Shown: piece by piece, positions 1 to 13,210 of the stretch
Position numbering within the stretch: the stretch's first letter is position 1
How the letters are laid out: every line of letters begins with the position of its first letter
The notes under the pieces: generated by a model
What the model saw: the letters and a program-made list of their open reading frames with translations, nothing else
Databases searched by the model: none
Told to the model about the DNA's origin: nothing
Translations under genes and position numbers: made by a program
DNA from: Sanderia malayensis
Lineage: Eukaryota; Cnidaria; Scyphozoa; Semaeostomeae; Pelagiidae
Length of the DNA stretch: 64,000 bases
Assembly: GCA_013076295.1 (NCBI GenBank)
Contig: RQOL01000484.1
Location: 1 to 64,000 of the forward strand
Direction: 5' to 3'

Positions 1-2239
1 TATACACACCAGAAACAATGTTTGGGAATTTCGTAAAATGTTAGAAAATTGAACACAAAAAATAGTGATCTCGCTCAGGATTGCACTGAGGACTTTGCGC
101 GTGTTAGGCGCACGTGATAACAACTACACTACAAGATCCATAATATAAGCAACAAGAAACAAGGTTTGGGAAAGTTTATAAAATGCTATTAAATAGGACA
201 CCAGAATAGTGACCTCGCTCAGGATTGAACTGGGGACTCTGCGCGTGTAAGGCGCACGTGATAACCACTACACTACAAGATCCATAATTTAAACAACAAG
301 AAGCAATGCTTTGGAAGGTTTAAAAAATGGTATAAAAATGAACACTAACAATGATGATCTTGCTCAGGATTGAACTGAGGACCTTCCGCGTGTAAGGCGT
401 ACGTGATAACCACTACAGTACAAGATCTATAATATACACAACAAGAAACAATGCTTTGGAAAGTTAATAAAAGGTTATAAAATTCAACACTAAAAATGAT
501 GATCTTGCTCAGGATTGAACTGAAGACCTTGCGCGTGATAGGCGCATGTGATAACCACAACACTACAAGATCTAGAATATACACACAAGGAACAATGTTG
601 GGGAAAGTTCGCAAAATGTTTTAAAATGGAACACAAAATATAGTGATCTTGGCCAGGATTGAACTGAGGACCTTGCCGCGAGTAGGCGCACGTGAAAACC
701 ACTACAGTGCAAGATCTATAATATACGCAACAAGAAACAATGCATTGGAAAGTTTGTAAAAGGTTGTAAAATTCAACACTAAAAATGGTGATCTTGCTCA
801 GGATTGAATTGAGGTCCTTGCGCGGATTAGGCCCACGTGATAACCACTACACTACAAGATCTATAATATACAACAAAAAACAATGTTTGGAAAGTTTGTA
901 AAAGTTTTGAAATTGAACACTACAAAAAGTGATTTTGCTCAGGATTGAAATGAGGACCTTGCGCGGTGTGTGGCGCACATGATAACCACTACAGTACCAG
1001 GTCTATATATAACACATCAAGAAACAATGCATTGAAAAAATTGTAGAAGGTTATAAAATTCAACACTAAAAATAGTGATCTTGCTAAGGATTGAATTGAG
1101 GTCCTTGCGCGGGTTAGGCCCACGTGATAACCACTACACTATAAGATCTATAATATACACAACAAGAAACATGTTTGGAAAAGTTTGTAAAAGGTTTTTG
1201 AAATTGAACACTACAAAAAGTGATTTTGCTCAGGAATTGAAATGAGACCTTGCGCGTGTGTGGCGCACATGATAACCACTACAGTACCAGGTCTATAATA
1301 TACACATCAAGAAACAATGCATTGAAAAAAATTGTAGAAGGTTATAAAATTCAACATTAAAAATAGTGATCTTGCTAAGGATTGAACTGAGGACATTGCG
1401 CGTGTTAGGCGCACATGATAACCACTACACTACATGATCTATAATATACACATAAAGAAACAATGATTTGGAAAGATTGTAAAAGGTTATAAAATTCAAC
1501 ACTAGAAATGATGATATTGTTCAGGATTGAACTGAGGTACTTGCCCGCGTTAGGCGCGTGTGATAACCACTACACTACAAGAACCATAATATAAAAAACA
1601 AAAAACAATGCTTTGAAAAGTTTAGAAAATGGTATAAAATTCAACACTAAAAATAGTGATCTTGCTAAAGATTGAACTGAGGACATTGCGCGTGTTAGGC
1701 GCACGTGATAACCAATACACTACATGATCTATAATATACACAACAAGAAACAATGTTTGGGAAAGTTCGTAAAATGTTATTTATAGTATTGAACACTAAA
1801 AATGATGATCTTGCTCAGGATTGAACTGAGGACCTTTTGCGTGTTAGGCGCACGTGATAACCACTACACTACAAAATCTATAATATACACACCAGAAACA
1901 AAGTTTGGGAATTTCGTAAAATGATAGAAAATTGAACACAAAAAATAGTGATCTCGCTCAGGATTGCACTGAGGACTTTGCGCGTGTTAGGCGCACGTGA
2001 TAGCAACTACACTACAAGATCCATAATATAAACAAAAAGAAGCAATGCTTTGGAAGGTTTAAAAAATGGTATAAAATTGAACACTAACAATGATGATTTT
2101 GCTCAGGATTGAACTGATGACCTTGCGCGTGTTAGGCGCACGTGATAACCACTACACTACAAGAGCCATAATATAAACAACACGAAACCATGCTTTGCAA
2201 AGTTTAGAAAATGGCCTAAAATTGAACACAAAAGATAGT

Positions 2240-2311
2240 GATCTCGCTCAGGATTGAACTGAGGACCTTGCGCGTGCTAGGCGCAAGTGATAACCACTAC
2301 ACTACAGGATC
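2240..2311 (-). tRNA. tRNA-like unit with anticodon AGC (Ala)
   Basis: Anticodon loop CCTAGCAC in an otherwise Val-like body. The 5' end is caggatc, giving one weakened acceptor pair, and the 3' strand gatctcg allows a T-G pair. The same AGC unit recurs at 5,853 and 12,990. Probably a mutated tRNA-Val copy and not a true tRNA-Ala, since the G3-U70 pair that marks alanine tRNA is absent. Confidence 0.55.
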
Positions 2312-3545
2312 TATAATATACACACCAGAAACAATGGTTGGGAAAGTTTGTAAAATGTTATAAAATTGAACATAAAATATAGTGATCTTGCTCAGGAATG
2401 AACTGAGGACCTTGCGCGTGTAAAGCGCACGTGATAACCACTACACTACAAGGTCCATAATTTAAACAACAAGAAACAATGCTTTGGAAAGTTGAGGAAA
2501 TGGTATAAAATTCAACACAAAAAACGATGATTTTGCTCGGGATTGAACTGAGGACCTTGCGCGTTTTATAGGCGCACGTGATAACCACTATACTACAAGA
2601 TCTATAATATACACAACAAGAAACAATGCTTTGGAAAGTTCGTAAAATGTTATGAAATTGAACACAAAAAAGAGTGATTTTGCTCAGAATTGAAATGAGG
2701 ACCTTGCGCGAGTGTGGCGCACATGATAACCACTACAGTACCAGGTCTATAATATACACATCAAGAAACAATGCATTGAAAAAATTGTAGAAGGTTATAA
2801 AATTCAACACTAAAAATAGTGATCTTGCTAAGGATTGAATTGAGGTCCTTGCGCGGGTTAGGCCCACGTGATAACCACTACACTACAAGATCTATAATAT
2901 ACACAACAAGAAACAATGTTTGGAAAAGTTTGTAAAAGGTTTTGAAATTGAACACTACAAAAAGTGATTTTGCTCAGGATTGAAATGAGGACCTTGCGCG
3001 TGTGTGGCGCACATGATAACCACTACAGTACCAGGTCTATAATATACACATCAAGAAACAATGCATTGAAAAAATTGTAGAAGGTTATAAAATTCAACAT
3101 TAAAAATAGTGATCTTGCTATGGATTGAACTGAGGACATTGCGCGTGTTAGGAGCACATGATAACCACTACACTACATGATCTATAATATACACATAAAG
3201 AAACAATGATTTGGAAAGATTGTAAAAGGTTATAAAATTCAACACTAGAAATGATGATATTGTTCAGGATTGAACTGAGGTACTTGCCAGCGTTAGGCGC
3301 GTGTGATAACCACTACACTACAAGAACCATAATATAAAAAACAAAAAACAATGCTTTGAAAAGTTTAGAAAATGGTATAAAATTCAACACTAAAAATAGT
3401 GATCTTGCTAAGGATTAAACTGAGGACATTGCGCGTGTTAGGCGCACGTGATAACCAATACACTACATGATCTATAATATACACAACAAGAAACAATGTT
3501 TGGAAAAGTTTGTAAAAGGTTTTGAAATTGAACACTACAAAAAGT

Positions 3546-3617
3546 GATTTTGCTCAGGATTGAAATGAGGACCTTGCGCGTGTGAGGCGCACATGATAAC
3601 CACTACAGTACAAGGTC
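3546..3617 (-). tRNA. tRNA-like unit with anticodon CAC (Val), probably decayed
   Basis: Anticodon loop CCTCACAC would read GUG. The acceptor has two mismatches (GACCTTG against CAAAATC), T-stem base 53 is T and cannot pair with C61, and G10 of the A box is C. This damage is common to the CAC subfamily in the first 25 kb, so these are likely pseudogenes. Confidence 0.5.
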
Positions 3618-5710
3618 TATAATATACACATCAAGAAACAATGCATTGAAAAAATTGTAGAAGGTTATAAACTTCAACACTAAAAATAGTGATCTTGCTA
3701 AGGATTGAACTGAGGACCTTGCGCGTGTTAGGCGCACGTGATAACCACTACACTACATGATCTATAATATACACAACAAGAAACAATGCTTTGGAAAGTT
3801 TGTAAAAGGTTGTAAAATTCAACACTAAAAATGGTGATCTTGCTCCGGATTGAACTGAGGACATTGCGCGTGTTAGGCGCACGCGATAACCACTACGCTA
3901 CAAGATCTATAATATACACACATAAAACAATGTTTGGGAAAGTTCGTAAAATGTTATTTATAGTATTGAACACTAAAAATGATGATCTTGCTCAGGATTG
4001 AACTGAGGACCTTTGCGTGTTAGGCGTCAAGTGATAACCACTACACTTACAAAATCTATAATATACACACCAGAAACAAAGTTTGGGAATTTCGTAAAAT
4101 GATAGAAAATTGAACACAAAAAATAGTGATCTCGCTCAGGATTGCACTGAGGACTTTGCGCGTGTTAGGCGCACGTGATAGCAACTACACTACAAGATCC
4201 ATAATATAAACAAAAAGAAGCAATGCTTTGGAAGGTTTAAAAAATGGTATAAAATTGAACACTAACAATGATGATCTTGCTCAGGATTGAACTGATGACC
4301 TTGCGCGTGTTAGGCGCACGTGATAACCACTACACTACAAGAGCCATAATATAAACAACACGAAACCATGCTTTGGAAAGTTTAGTAAAATGGCCTAAAA
4401 TTGAACACAAAAATAGTGATCTCGTCAGGATTGAACTGAGGACCTTGCGCGTGCTAGGCGCAAGTGATAACCACTACACTACAGATTATAATATACACAC
4501 CAGAAACAATGGTTGGGAAAGTTTGTAAAATGTTATAAAATTGAACATAAAATATGATCTTGCTCAGGATTGAACTGAGGACCTTGCGCGTGTAAGGCGC
4601 ACGTGATAACCACTACACTACAAGGTCATAATTAAACAACAAGAAACAATGCTTTGGAAAGTTGAGAAAATGGTATAAATTCAACACAAAAGGATGATTT
4701 TGCTCGGGATTGAACTGAGGACCTTGCGCGTTTTTAGGCGCACGTGATAACCACTATACTACAAGATCTATACTATACACAACAAGAACAATGCTTTGGA
4801 AAGTTCGTAAAATGTTATGAAATTGAACACAAAAAAGAGTGATCTCGCTCAGGATTGAACTGAGGACCTTGCGCGCGTTAGGCGCACGTGATAACCACTA
4901 CACAACAACATTTATAATATACACAACAAGAAATAATGCTTTGGAAAGTTTGTAAAAGGTTATAAAATTCAACACTAAACATGATGATCTTGCTCAGGAT
5001 TGAACTGAGGACCTTCCGCGTGTAAGGCGTACGTGATAACCACTACAGTACAAGATCTATAATATACACAACAAGAAACAATGCTTTGGAAAGTTAATAA
5101 AAGGTTATAAAATTCAACACTAAAAATGATGATCTTGCTCAGGATTGAACTGAAGACCTTGCGCGTGATAGGCGCATGTGATAACCACAACACTACAAGA
5201 TCTATAATATACACACAAGGAACAATGTTGGGGAAAGTTCGCAAAATGTTTTAAAATGGAACACAAAATATAGTGATCTTGGCCAGGATTGAACTGAGGA
5301 CCTTGCGCGAGTAAGGCGCACGTGAAAACCACTACAGTGCAAGGTCTATAATATAGGCAACAAGAAACAATGCATTGGAAAGTTTGTAAAAGGTTGTAAA
5401 ATTCAACACTAAAAATGGTGATCTTGCTCAGGATTGAATTGAGGTCCTTGCGCGGGGTTAGGCCCACGTGATAACCACTACACTACAAGATCTATAATAT
5501 ACACAACAAGAAACAATGTTTGGAAAAGTTTGTAAAAGGTTTTGAAATTGAACACTACAAAAAGTGATTTTGCTCAGGATTGAAATGAGGACCTTGCGCG
5601 TGTGTGGCGCACATGATAACCACTACAGTACCAGGTCTATAATATACACATCAAGAAACAATGCATTGAAAAAATTGTAGAAGGTTATAAAATTCAACAC
5701 TAAAAATAGT

Positions 5711-5782
5711 GATCTTGCTCAGGATTGAACTGAGGACCTTGCGCGTGTTAGGCGCACGTGATAACCACTACACTACAAGAGC
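5711..5782 (-). tRNA. tRNA-Val (AAC)
   Basis: Matches the family consensus with anticodon AAC. The only change is C in place of A at position 2 of the acceptor (caagagc on the + strand), leaving one mismatch. A and B boxes are intact, and T5 follows after four bases. Confidence 0.7.
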
Positions 5783-8700
5783 CATAATATAAACAACACG
5801 AAACCATGCTTTGGAAAGTTTAGAAAATGGCCTAAAATTGAACACAAAAGATAGTGATCTCGCTCAGGATTGAACTGAGGACCTTGCGCGTGCTAGGCGC
5901 AAGTGATAACCACTACACTACAGGATCTATAATATACCACCAGAAACAATGGTGGGAAAGTTTGTAAAATGTTATAAAATTGAACATAAAATATAGTGAT
6001 CTTGCTCAGGATTGAACTGAGGACCTTGCGCGTGTAAGGCGCACGTGATAACCACTACACTACAAGGTCCATAATTTAAACAACAAGAAACAATGCTTTG
6101 GAAAGTTGAGAAAATGGTATAAAATTCAACACAAAAAATGATGATTTTGCTCGGGATTGAACTGAGGACCTTGCGCGTTTTATAGGCGCACGTGATAACC
6201 ACTATACTACAAGATCTATAATATACACAACAAGAAACAATGCTTTGGAAAGTTCGTAAAATGTTATGAAATTGAACACAAAAAAGAGTGATCTCGCTCA
6301 GGATTGAACTGAGGACTTGCGCGCATTAGGCGCACGTGATAACCACTACACAATAACATTTATAATATACACAACAAGAAATAATGCTTTGGAAAGTTTG
6401 TAAAAGGTTATAAAATTCAACACTAAACATGATGATCTTGCTCAGGATTGAACTGAGGACCTTCCGCGTGTAAGGCGTACGTGATAACCACTACAAGTAC
6501 AAGATCTATAATATACACAACAAGAAACAATGCTTTGGAAAGTTAATAAAAGGTTATAAAATTCAACACTAAAAATGATGATCTTGCTCAGGATTGAACT
6601 GAAGACCTTGCGCGTGATAGGCGCATATGATAACCACAACACTACAAGATCTATAATATACACACAAGGAACAATGTTGGGGAAAGTTCGCAAAATGTTT
6701 TAAAATGGAACACAAAATATAGTGATCTTGGCCAGGATTGAACTGAGGACCTTGCGCGAGTAAGGCGCACGTGAAAACCACTACAGTGCAAGATCTATAA
6801 TATAGGCAACAAGAAACAATGCATTGGAAAGTTTGTAAAAGGTTGTAAAATTCAACACTAAAAATGGTGATCTTGCTCAGGATTGAATTGAGGTCCTTGC
6901 GCGGGTTAGGCCCACGTGATAACCACTACACTACAAGATCTATAATATACACAACAAGAAACAATGTTTGGAAAAGTTTGTAAAAGGTTTTGAAATTGAA
7001 CACTACAAAAAGTGATTTTGCTCAGGATTGAAATGAGGACCTTGCGCGTGTGTGGCGCACATGATAACCACTACAGTACCAGGTCTATAATATACACATC
7101 AAGAAACAATGCATTGAAAAAATTGTAGAAGGTTATAAAATTCAACACTAAAAATAGTGATCTTGCTAAGGATTGAATTGAGGTCCTTGCGCGGGTTAGG
7201 CCCACGTGATAACCACTACACTACAAGATCTATAATATACACAACAAGAAACAATGTTTGGAAAAGTTTGTAAAAGGTTTTGAAATTGAACACTACAAAA
7301 AGTGATTTTGCTCAGGATTGAAATGAGGACCTTGCGCGTGTGTGGCGCATATGATAACCACTACAGTACCAGGTCTATAATATACACATCAAGAAACAAT
7401 GCATTGAAAAAATTGTAGAAGGTTATAAAATTCAACATTAAAAATAGTGATCTTGCTAAGGATTGAACTGAGGACATTGCGCGTGTTAGGCGCACATGAT
7501 AACCACTACACTACATGATCTATAATATACACAACAAGAAACAATGATTTGGAAAGATTGTAAAAGGTTATAAAATTCAACACTAGAAATGATGATATTG
7601 TTCAGGATTGAACTGAGGTACTTGCCCGTGTTAGGCGCGTGTGATAACCACTACACTACAAGAACCATAATATAAAAAACAAAAAACAATGCTTTGAAAA
7701 GTTTAGAAAATGGTATAAAATTCAACACTAAAAATAGTGATCTTGCTCAGGATTGAACTGAGGACATTGCGCGTGTTAGGCGCACGTGATAACCACTACA
7801 CTACATAATCTATAATATAAAAAACAAAAAACAATGCTTTGAAAAGTTTGTAAAAGGTTGTAAAATTCAACACTAAAATGGTGATCTTGCTCAGGATTGA
7901 ACTGAGGATATTGCGCGTGTTAGGCGCACGTGATAACCACTACACTACATGATCTATAATATACACAACACGAAACAATGCTTTGGAAAGTTTGTAAAAG
8001 GTTGTAAAATTCAACACTAAAAATGGTGATCTTGCTCAGGATTGAACTGAGGACATTGCGCGTGTTAGGCGCACGTGATAACCACTACACTACATGATCT
8101 ATAATATACACAACAAGAAAAAATGCTTTCGAAAGTTTGTAAAAGGTTGTAAAATTCAACACTAAAAATGGTGATCTTGCTCAGGATTGAACGGAGGACC
8201 TTGCGCGGGTTAGGCCCACGTGATAACCACTACACTACAAGATCTATAATATACACAACAAGAAACAATGTTTGGAAAAGTTTGTAAAAGGTTTTGAAAT
8301 TGAACACTACAAAAAGTGATTTTGCTGAGTATTGAAATGAGGACCTTGCGGGTGTAATGCGCACGTGATAACCACTACACTACAAGATCTATAATGTACA
8401 CAACAAGAAACAATGCTTGGAAAAGTTTGTAAGATATTATAAAATTCAACACTAGATATGATGATCTTGTTCAGGATTGAACTGAGGTCCTTGCGCGTGT
8501 TAGGCGCACGTGATAACCACTACACTACAAGATCTATAATGTACACAACAAAAAACAATGCTTGGAAAAGTTTGTAAAATGTTATAAAATTCAACACTAG
8601 AAATGATGATCTTGTTCAGGATTGAACTGAGGACCTTGCGCGTGTTAGGCGCACGTGATAACCACTACACTACAAGATCTATAATATACACACAAGAAAC

Positions 8701-8897
8701 AATGCTTGGAAAATGTTTGTAAAATGTTATAAAATTGAACACTAGAAATGCTGATCTTGTTCAGGATTGAACTGAGGTCCTTGCGCGTGTTAGGCGCGTG
8801 TCATAACCACTACACTACAAGATCCATAATATAAACAACAAAAAACAATGCTTTGAAAAGTTTAGCAAATGGTATAAAATTGAGCACTAAAAATGAC

Positions 8898-8969
8898 GAT
8901 CTTGCTCGGGATTGAACTGAGGACCTTGCGCGTGATAGGCGCACGTGATAATCAATACACTACAAGATC
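8898..8969 (-). tRNA. tRNA-like unit with anticodon ATC (Asp)
   Basis: Val-like body with anticodon loop CCTATCAC. The T-stem has one A-C mismatch (cgggattgaactgag) and the D-loop differs (aatcaatac). Decoding as Asp would be new for this body. A point-mutated tRNA-Val copy is the simplest reading. Confidence 0.5.
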
Positions 8970-9032
8970 TATAATATACACAACAAGAAACAATGCTTGG
9001 GAAAGTTCGTAATATGTTATAAAACTGAAAAC

Positions 9033-9038
9033 AAAAAA
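9033..9038 (-). terminator. T6 polymerase III terminator of the 9,043-9,114 tRNA
   Basis: On the minus strand six T follow the tRNA 3' end after four bases. Across the array the same place carries T4 (caaaatat spacers), T5 (ctaaaaatg and acaaaaagtg spacers) or T6 (caaaaaatag spacers), so almost every unit ends in its own terminator. Confidence 0.75.
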
Positions 9039-9042
9039 TAGT

Positions 9043-9114
9043 GATCTCGCTCAGGATTGAACTGAGGACATTGCGCGTGTTAGGCGCACGTGATAACCAC
9101 TACACTACAAGATC
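9043..9114 (-). tRNA. tRNA-Val (AAC)
   Basis: All stems pair. The acceptor 3' strand CGAGATC uses a T6-G67 wobble. Variable loop has one change (gacattg). A box and B-box core intact, T6 terminator four bases downstream. Confidence 0.8.
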
Positions 9115-10776
9115 TATAACATACACACAAGAAACAATGTTTGGGAAAGTTCGTAAAATGTTACAAAATTGTACACAACATATAGTGATCATGCTCAAAA
9201 TTGAAGTGAGGACCTTGCGCGTGTAAGGCGCACGTGATAACCACTATACTACAAGATCTATAATATACACACAAGAAACAATGTTTGGGAAAGTTCGTAA
9301 AAGGTTTTGAAATTGAACACTACAAAAAGTGATCTTGCTCGGGATTGAACTGAGGACCTTGCGCGGGTAATGCGCACGTGATAACCACTACACTACAAGA
9401 TCTATAATGTACACAACAAGAAACAATGCTTGGAAAAGTTTGTAAAATATTATAATATTCAACTCTAGATGTGATGATCTTGTTCGGGATTGACCTGAGG
9501 TCCTTGCCCGTGTTAGGCGCGTGTGATAACCACTACACTACAAGATCCATAATATAAAAAACAAAAAACAATGCTTTGAAAAGTTTAGAAAATGGTATAA
9601 AATTGAACACTAAAATTGACGATCTTCTCGGGATTGAACTGAGGACCTTGCGCGTGTTAGGCGCACGTTATAACAACTACAGTGCAAGATCTATAATATA
9701 CACAACAAGAAACAATGCATTGGAAAAATTGTAGAATGTTATAAAATTCAACACTAAAAATAGTGGTCTTGCTAAGGATTGAACTGAGGACACTGCGCGT
9801 GTTAGGCGCACGTGATAACCACTACACTACATGATCTATAATATACACAACCAAAAACAATGCTTTGGAAGGTTTGTAAAAGGTTGTAAAATTCAACACT
9901 AAAATGGTGATCTTGCTCAGGATTGAACTGAGGACATTGCGCGTGTTAGGCGCACGTGATAACCACTACACTACATGATCCATAATATACACAACAAGAA
10001 AAAATGCTTTGGAAAGTTTGTAAAAGGTTGTCAAATTCAACACTAAAAATGGTGATCTTGCTCAGGATTGAACGGAGGACCTTGCGCGGGTTAGGCCCAC
10101 GTGATAACCACTACACTACAAGATCTATAAAATACACAACAAGAAACAATGTTTGGAAAAGTTTGTAAAAGGTTTTGAAATTGAACACTACAAAAAGTGA
10201 TTTTGCTGAGGATTGAGTGAGGACCTTGCGCGTGTGAGGCGCACATGATAACCACTACAGTACAAGGTCTATAATATACACAACAAGAAACAATGCATTG
10301 GAATAATTGTAGAAGGTTATAAAATTCAACACTAAAAATAGTGATCTTGCTAAGGATTGAACTGAGGACCTTGCGGGTGTAAGGCGCACGTGATAACCAC
10401 TACACTACAAGATCTGTAATATAAACAACAAGAAACATTGCTTTGGAAAGTTTAGAAAATGGTATAAAATTGAACATTAAAAATGATGATCTTGGTCAGG
10501 ATGAACTGAGGACCTTGCGCGTGTTAGGCGCCCGTGATAACCACTACACTACGAGATCTATAATATAAACAACAAGAAACGTTGCTTTGGAAAGTTTAGA
10601 AAATGGTATAAAATTGAACACTAAAAATGATGATCTTGATCAGGATTGAACTGAAGACCTTGCGCGTGTTAGGCGCACGTGATAACCACTACACTACAAG
10701 ATCGTTAATATAAACAACAAGAAACAATGCTTGGGAAAGTTCGTGAAATGTTATAAAATGGAACACAAAAAATAGT

Positions 10777-10901
10777 GATCTCGTTCAGGATTGAACTGAG
10801 GACCTTGCGGGTGTTAGGCGCACGTGATAACATATTATATATTCATATTCATATTCATTTTAAATTATTTCTACACAAAATAACAACTACACTACAAGAT
10901 C
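10777..10901 (-). pseudogene. tRNA-Val unit interrupted in the D-loop by a 53-bp insertion
   Basis: This is a normal unit with anticodon AAC up to the D-loop, where 10,833-10,885 is extra compared with every neighbour. The six bases ataaca occur on both sides (10,827-10,832 and 10,880-10,885), which looks like a target-site duplication. The 47 new bases include three attcat repeats and are A+T-rich. The insertion separates the A box from the tRNA 5' end, so this unit should not give a tRNA. Confidence 0.8.
10833..10879. mobile_element. Short inserted sequence, possibly a 3' stub of a retroelement
   Basis: A 47-bp A+T-rich insert flanked by a 6-bp direct repeat (ataaca). Read on the minus strand it contains ATGAAT repeats, similar in style to the ATGAAA-type tail at the 3' end of the LINE copies in this window. 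A severely 5'-truncated LINE insertion would look like this. A microsatellite expansion or a non-autonomous element is also possible. Confidence 0.45.
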
Positions 10902-11986
10902 TATAATATACACACATAAAACAATGCTTGGGAAAGTTTGTGAAATGTTGTAACATTCAAAACTAAAAATGATCATCTCGCTCAGGATTGAACTGAGGAC
11001 CTTGCGCGTGTAAGGTGAACGTGATAACTACTACAGTACAAGATCTATAATATAAACAACAAGAAACATTGCTTTGGAAAGTTTAGAAAATGGTATAAAA
11101 TTGAACACTAAAAATGATGATCTTGCTCAGGATTGAACTGAGGACCTTTTGCGTGTTAGGCGCACGTGATAACCACTACACTACAAAATCTATAATATAC
11201 ACACCAGAAACATAGTTTGGGAAAGTTCGTAAAATGTTAGAAAATTGAACACAAAAAATAGTGATCTCGCTCAGGATTGCACTGAGGACTTTGCGCGTGT
11301 TAGGCGCACGTGATAACAACTACACTACAAGATCCATAATTTAAACAACAAGAAGCAATGCTTTGGAAGGTTTAAAAAATGGTATAAAATTGAACACTAA
11401 CAATGATGATCTTGCTCAGGATTGAACTGAGGACCTTGCGCGTGTTAGGCGCACGTGAAAACCACTACACTACAAGAGCCATAATATAAACAAGACGAAA
11501 CCATGCTTTGGAAAGTTTAGAAAATGGTATAAAATTGAACACTAAAAATGATGATCTTGATCAGGATTGAACTGGGGACCTTGCGCATATTAGGCGCACG
11601 TGATAACCACTACGCTACAAGATCTTAAATATACACAACAAGAAACAATGCTTGGGAAAGTTCGTAAAGTGTTATAAAATTGAACACTACAAAAAGTGAT
11701 CTCGCTCAGGGTTGAACTGAGGACCTTGCGCGTGTAAGGCGCACGTGATAAACACTACGCTACAAGATCTATAATATACACAACAAGAAACAATGCTTGG
11801 GAAAGTTCGTAAAATGTTAGAAAATTGAACACAAAAAATAGTGATCTCGCTCAGAATTGAACTGAGGACCTTGAGAGTATGAGGCGCAAGTGACAACCAC
11901 TACACTACAAGATCTATAATATACACGACAAAAAACAATGCTTGGAAAGTTAAGAAAATGGCATAAAATTGAACATTAAAAATGAT

Positions 11987-12058
11987 GATCTTGCTCAGGA
12001 TTGAACTGAGGACCTTGCGCGTGTTAGGCGCACGTGATAACCACTACGCTACAAGATC
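11987..12058 (-). tRNA. tRNA-Val (AAC)
   Basis: Consensus except C11 in the D-stem (TAGCGTAGTGG), which still fits the A-box pattern but loses the pair with A24. Acceptor, anticodon and T stems pair fully. Confidence 0.75.
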
Positions 12059-12131
12059 TATAATATACACAACAAGAAACAATGCTTGGGAAAGTTCGTA
12101 AAATGTTATAAAATTGAACACTAAAAATAAT

Positions 12132-12203
12132 GATCTTGCTGAGGATTGAACTGGGGACCTTGCGCATATTAGGCGCACGTGATAACCACTACGCTACAAG
12201 AAC
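12132..12203 (-). tRNA. tRNA-like unit with anticodon AAT (Ile)
   Basis: Anticodon loop CCTAATAT in a Val-like body. The T-stem and acceptor each carry a change (gaggattgaactggg, caagaac). The same AAT loop occurs in the unit near 11,558, about 580 bp earlier. Likely a local mutant lineage. Confidence 0.45.
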
Positions 12204-12567
12204 TATAATATACACAACAAGAAACAATGCTTCGGAAAGTTCGTAAAATGTTATAAAATTGAACACAAAAAATAGTGATCTCGCTCAGGATGGAACTGAG
12301 GACCTTGAGAGTATGAGGCGCACGTGACAACCACTACACTACAAGATCTATAATATACACAACAAGAAACAATGCTTTGGAAAGTTTGTAAAAGGTTTTA
12401 AAGTTCAACACTAAAAATGGTGATCTTGCTCAGGATTGATCGGAGGACCTTGCGCGTGTTAGGCGAACGTGATAACCACTACGCTACAAGATCTATAATA
12501 TACACAACAAGAAACAATGCTTGGAAAATGTTTGTAAAATGTTATAAAATTGAACACTACAAAAAGT

Positions 12568-12639
12568 GATCCTGCTAAGGATTGAAATGAGGACCTTGAG
12601 AGTATGAGGCGCTCGTGATCACGCCTACACTACAAGATC
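12568..12639 (-). tRNA. tRNA-like unit with anticodon CAT, decayed
   Basis: The loop CCTCATAC carries a Met-type anticodon, but the anticodon stem is badly mismatched (AGCGC against TCTCA), the D-loop has lost GGTTATC, and T53 breaks the T-stem. Copies recur near 23,333, 28,132 and 34,228. Almost certainly a pseudogene lineage. Confidence 0.45.
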
Positions 12640-12856
12640 TATAATATACACGACAAGAAACAGTGCTTGGGAAAGTTCGTAAAATGTTAAAAAATTGAAC
12701 ACAAAAAATAGTGATCTCGCCCAGGATTGAAGTGAGGACCTTGCGCGTGATAGGCGCACGTCATAACCACTACACTACAAGATCTATAATATACGCACAT
12801 AAAACAATGTTTGGGAAAGTTCGTAAAATGGTATAAAATTGAACACTAACAATGAT

Positions 12857-12928
12857 GATCTTGCTCAGGATTGAACTGAGGACCTTGCGCGTGTTAGGCG
12901 CACGTGATAACCACTACACTACAAGAGC
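12857..12928 (-). tRNA. tRNA-Val (AAC)
   Basis: Consensus body with one acceptor mismatch at position 2 (caagagc). Promoter boxes intact. Confidence 0.7.
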
Positions 12929-13155
12929 CATAATATAAACAAGACGAAACCATGCTTTGGAAAGTTTAGAAAATGGCCTAAAATTGAACACAAAAGATAG
13001 TGATCTCGCTGAGGATTGAACTGAGGACCTTGCGCGTGCTAGGCGCAAGTGATAACCACTACACTACAGGATCTATAATATACACACCAGAAACAATGGT
13101 TGGGAAAGTTTGTAAAATGTTATAAAATTGAACATAAAATATAGTGATCTTGCTC

Positions 13156-13166
13156 AGGATTGAACT
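13156..13166 (-). promoter_or_regulatory. Polymerase III B box of the 13,146-13,217 tRNA gene
   Basis: AGTTCAATCCT spans the T-loop. The GTTCRA core bound by TFIIIC is kept, while the flanks differ slightly from the strongest consensus. The core is retained in nearly all units, including many with damaged acceptor stems. Confidence 0.75.
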
Positions 13167-13199
13167 GAGGACCTTGCGCGTGTAAGGCGCACGTGATAA

Positions 13200-13210
13200 C
13201 CACTACACTA
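13200..13210 (-). promoter_or_regulatory. Polymerase III A box of the 13,146-13,217 tRNA gene
   Basis: TAGTGTAGTGG at tRNA positions 8-19 fits the A-box pattern TRGYNNARNNG at every fixed base. The same A box is present in most units of the array. The variants cagtac and ctatac in other units alter it. Confidence 0.8.

Larger units (their letters stand above)
1..10776 (-). repeat. Array segment 1: mixed older monomer families
   Basis: Continuous 145-bp units. Units with anticodon CAC and the decayed acceptor gattttg/caaggtc alternate with AAC and TAC units. A stretch at about 1,770-2,650 recurs at about 3,940-4,860, and parts recur again at 5,740-6,310 and 12,840-13,480. The stretch from 345 recurs 4,630 bp later. 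Around 4,380-4,800 there are several one-base deletions compared with the sister copies. Nothing else coding is visible. Confidence 0.9.

Noticed and set aside
12568..12639. True tRNA-Met gene (anticodon CAT)
   Set aside because: The anticodon stem and D-arm are badly mismatched and the body is the same Val-like family, so it is a decayed unit.
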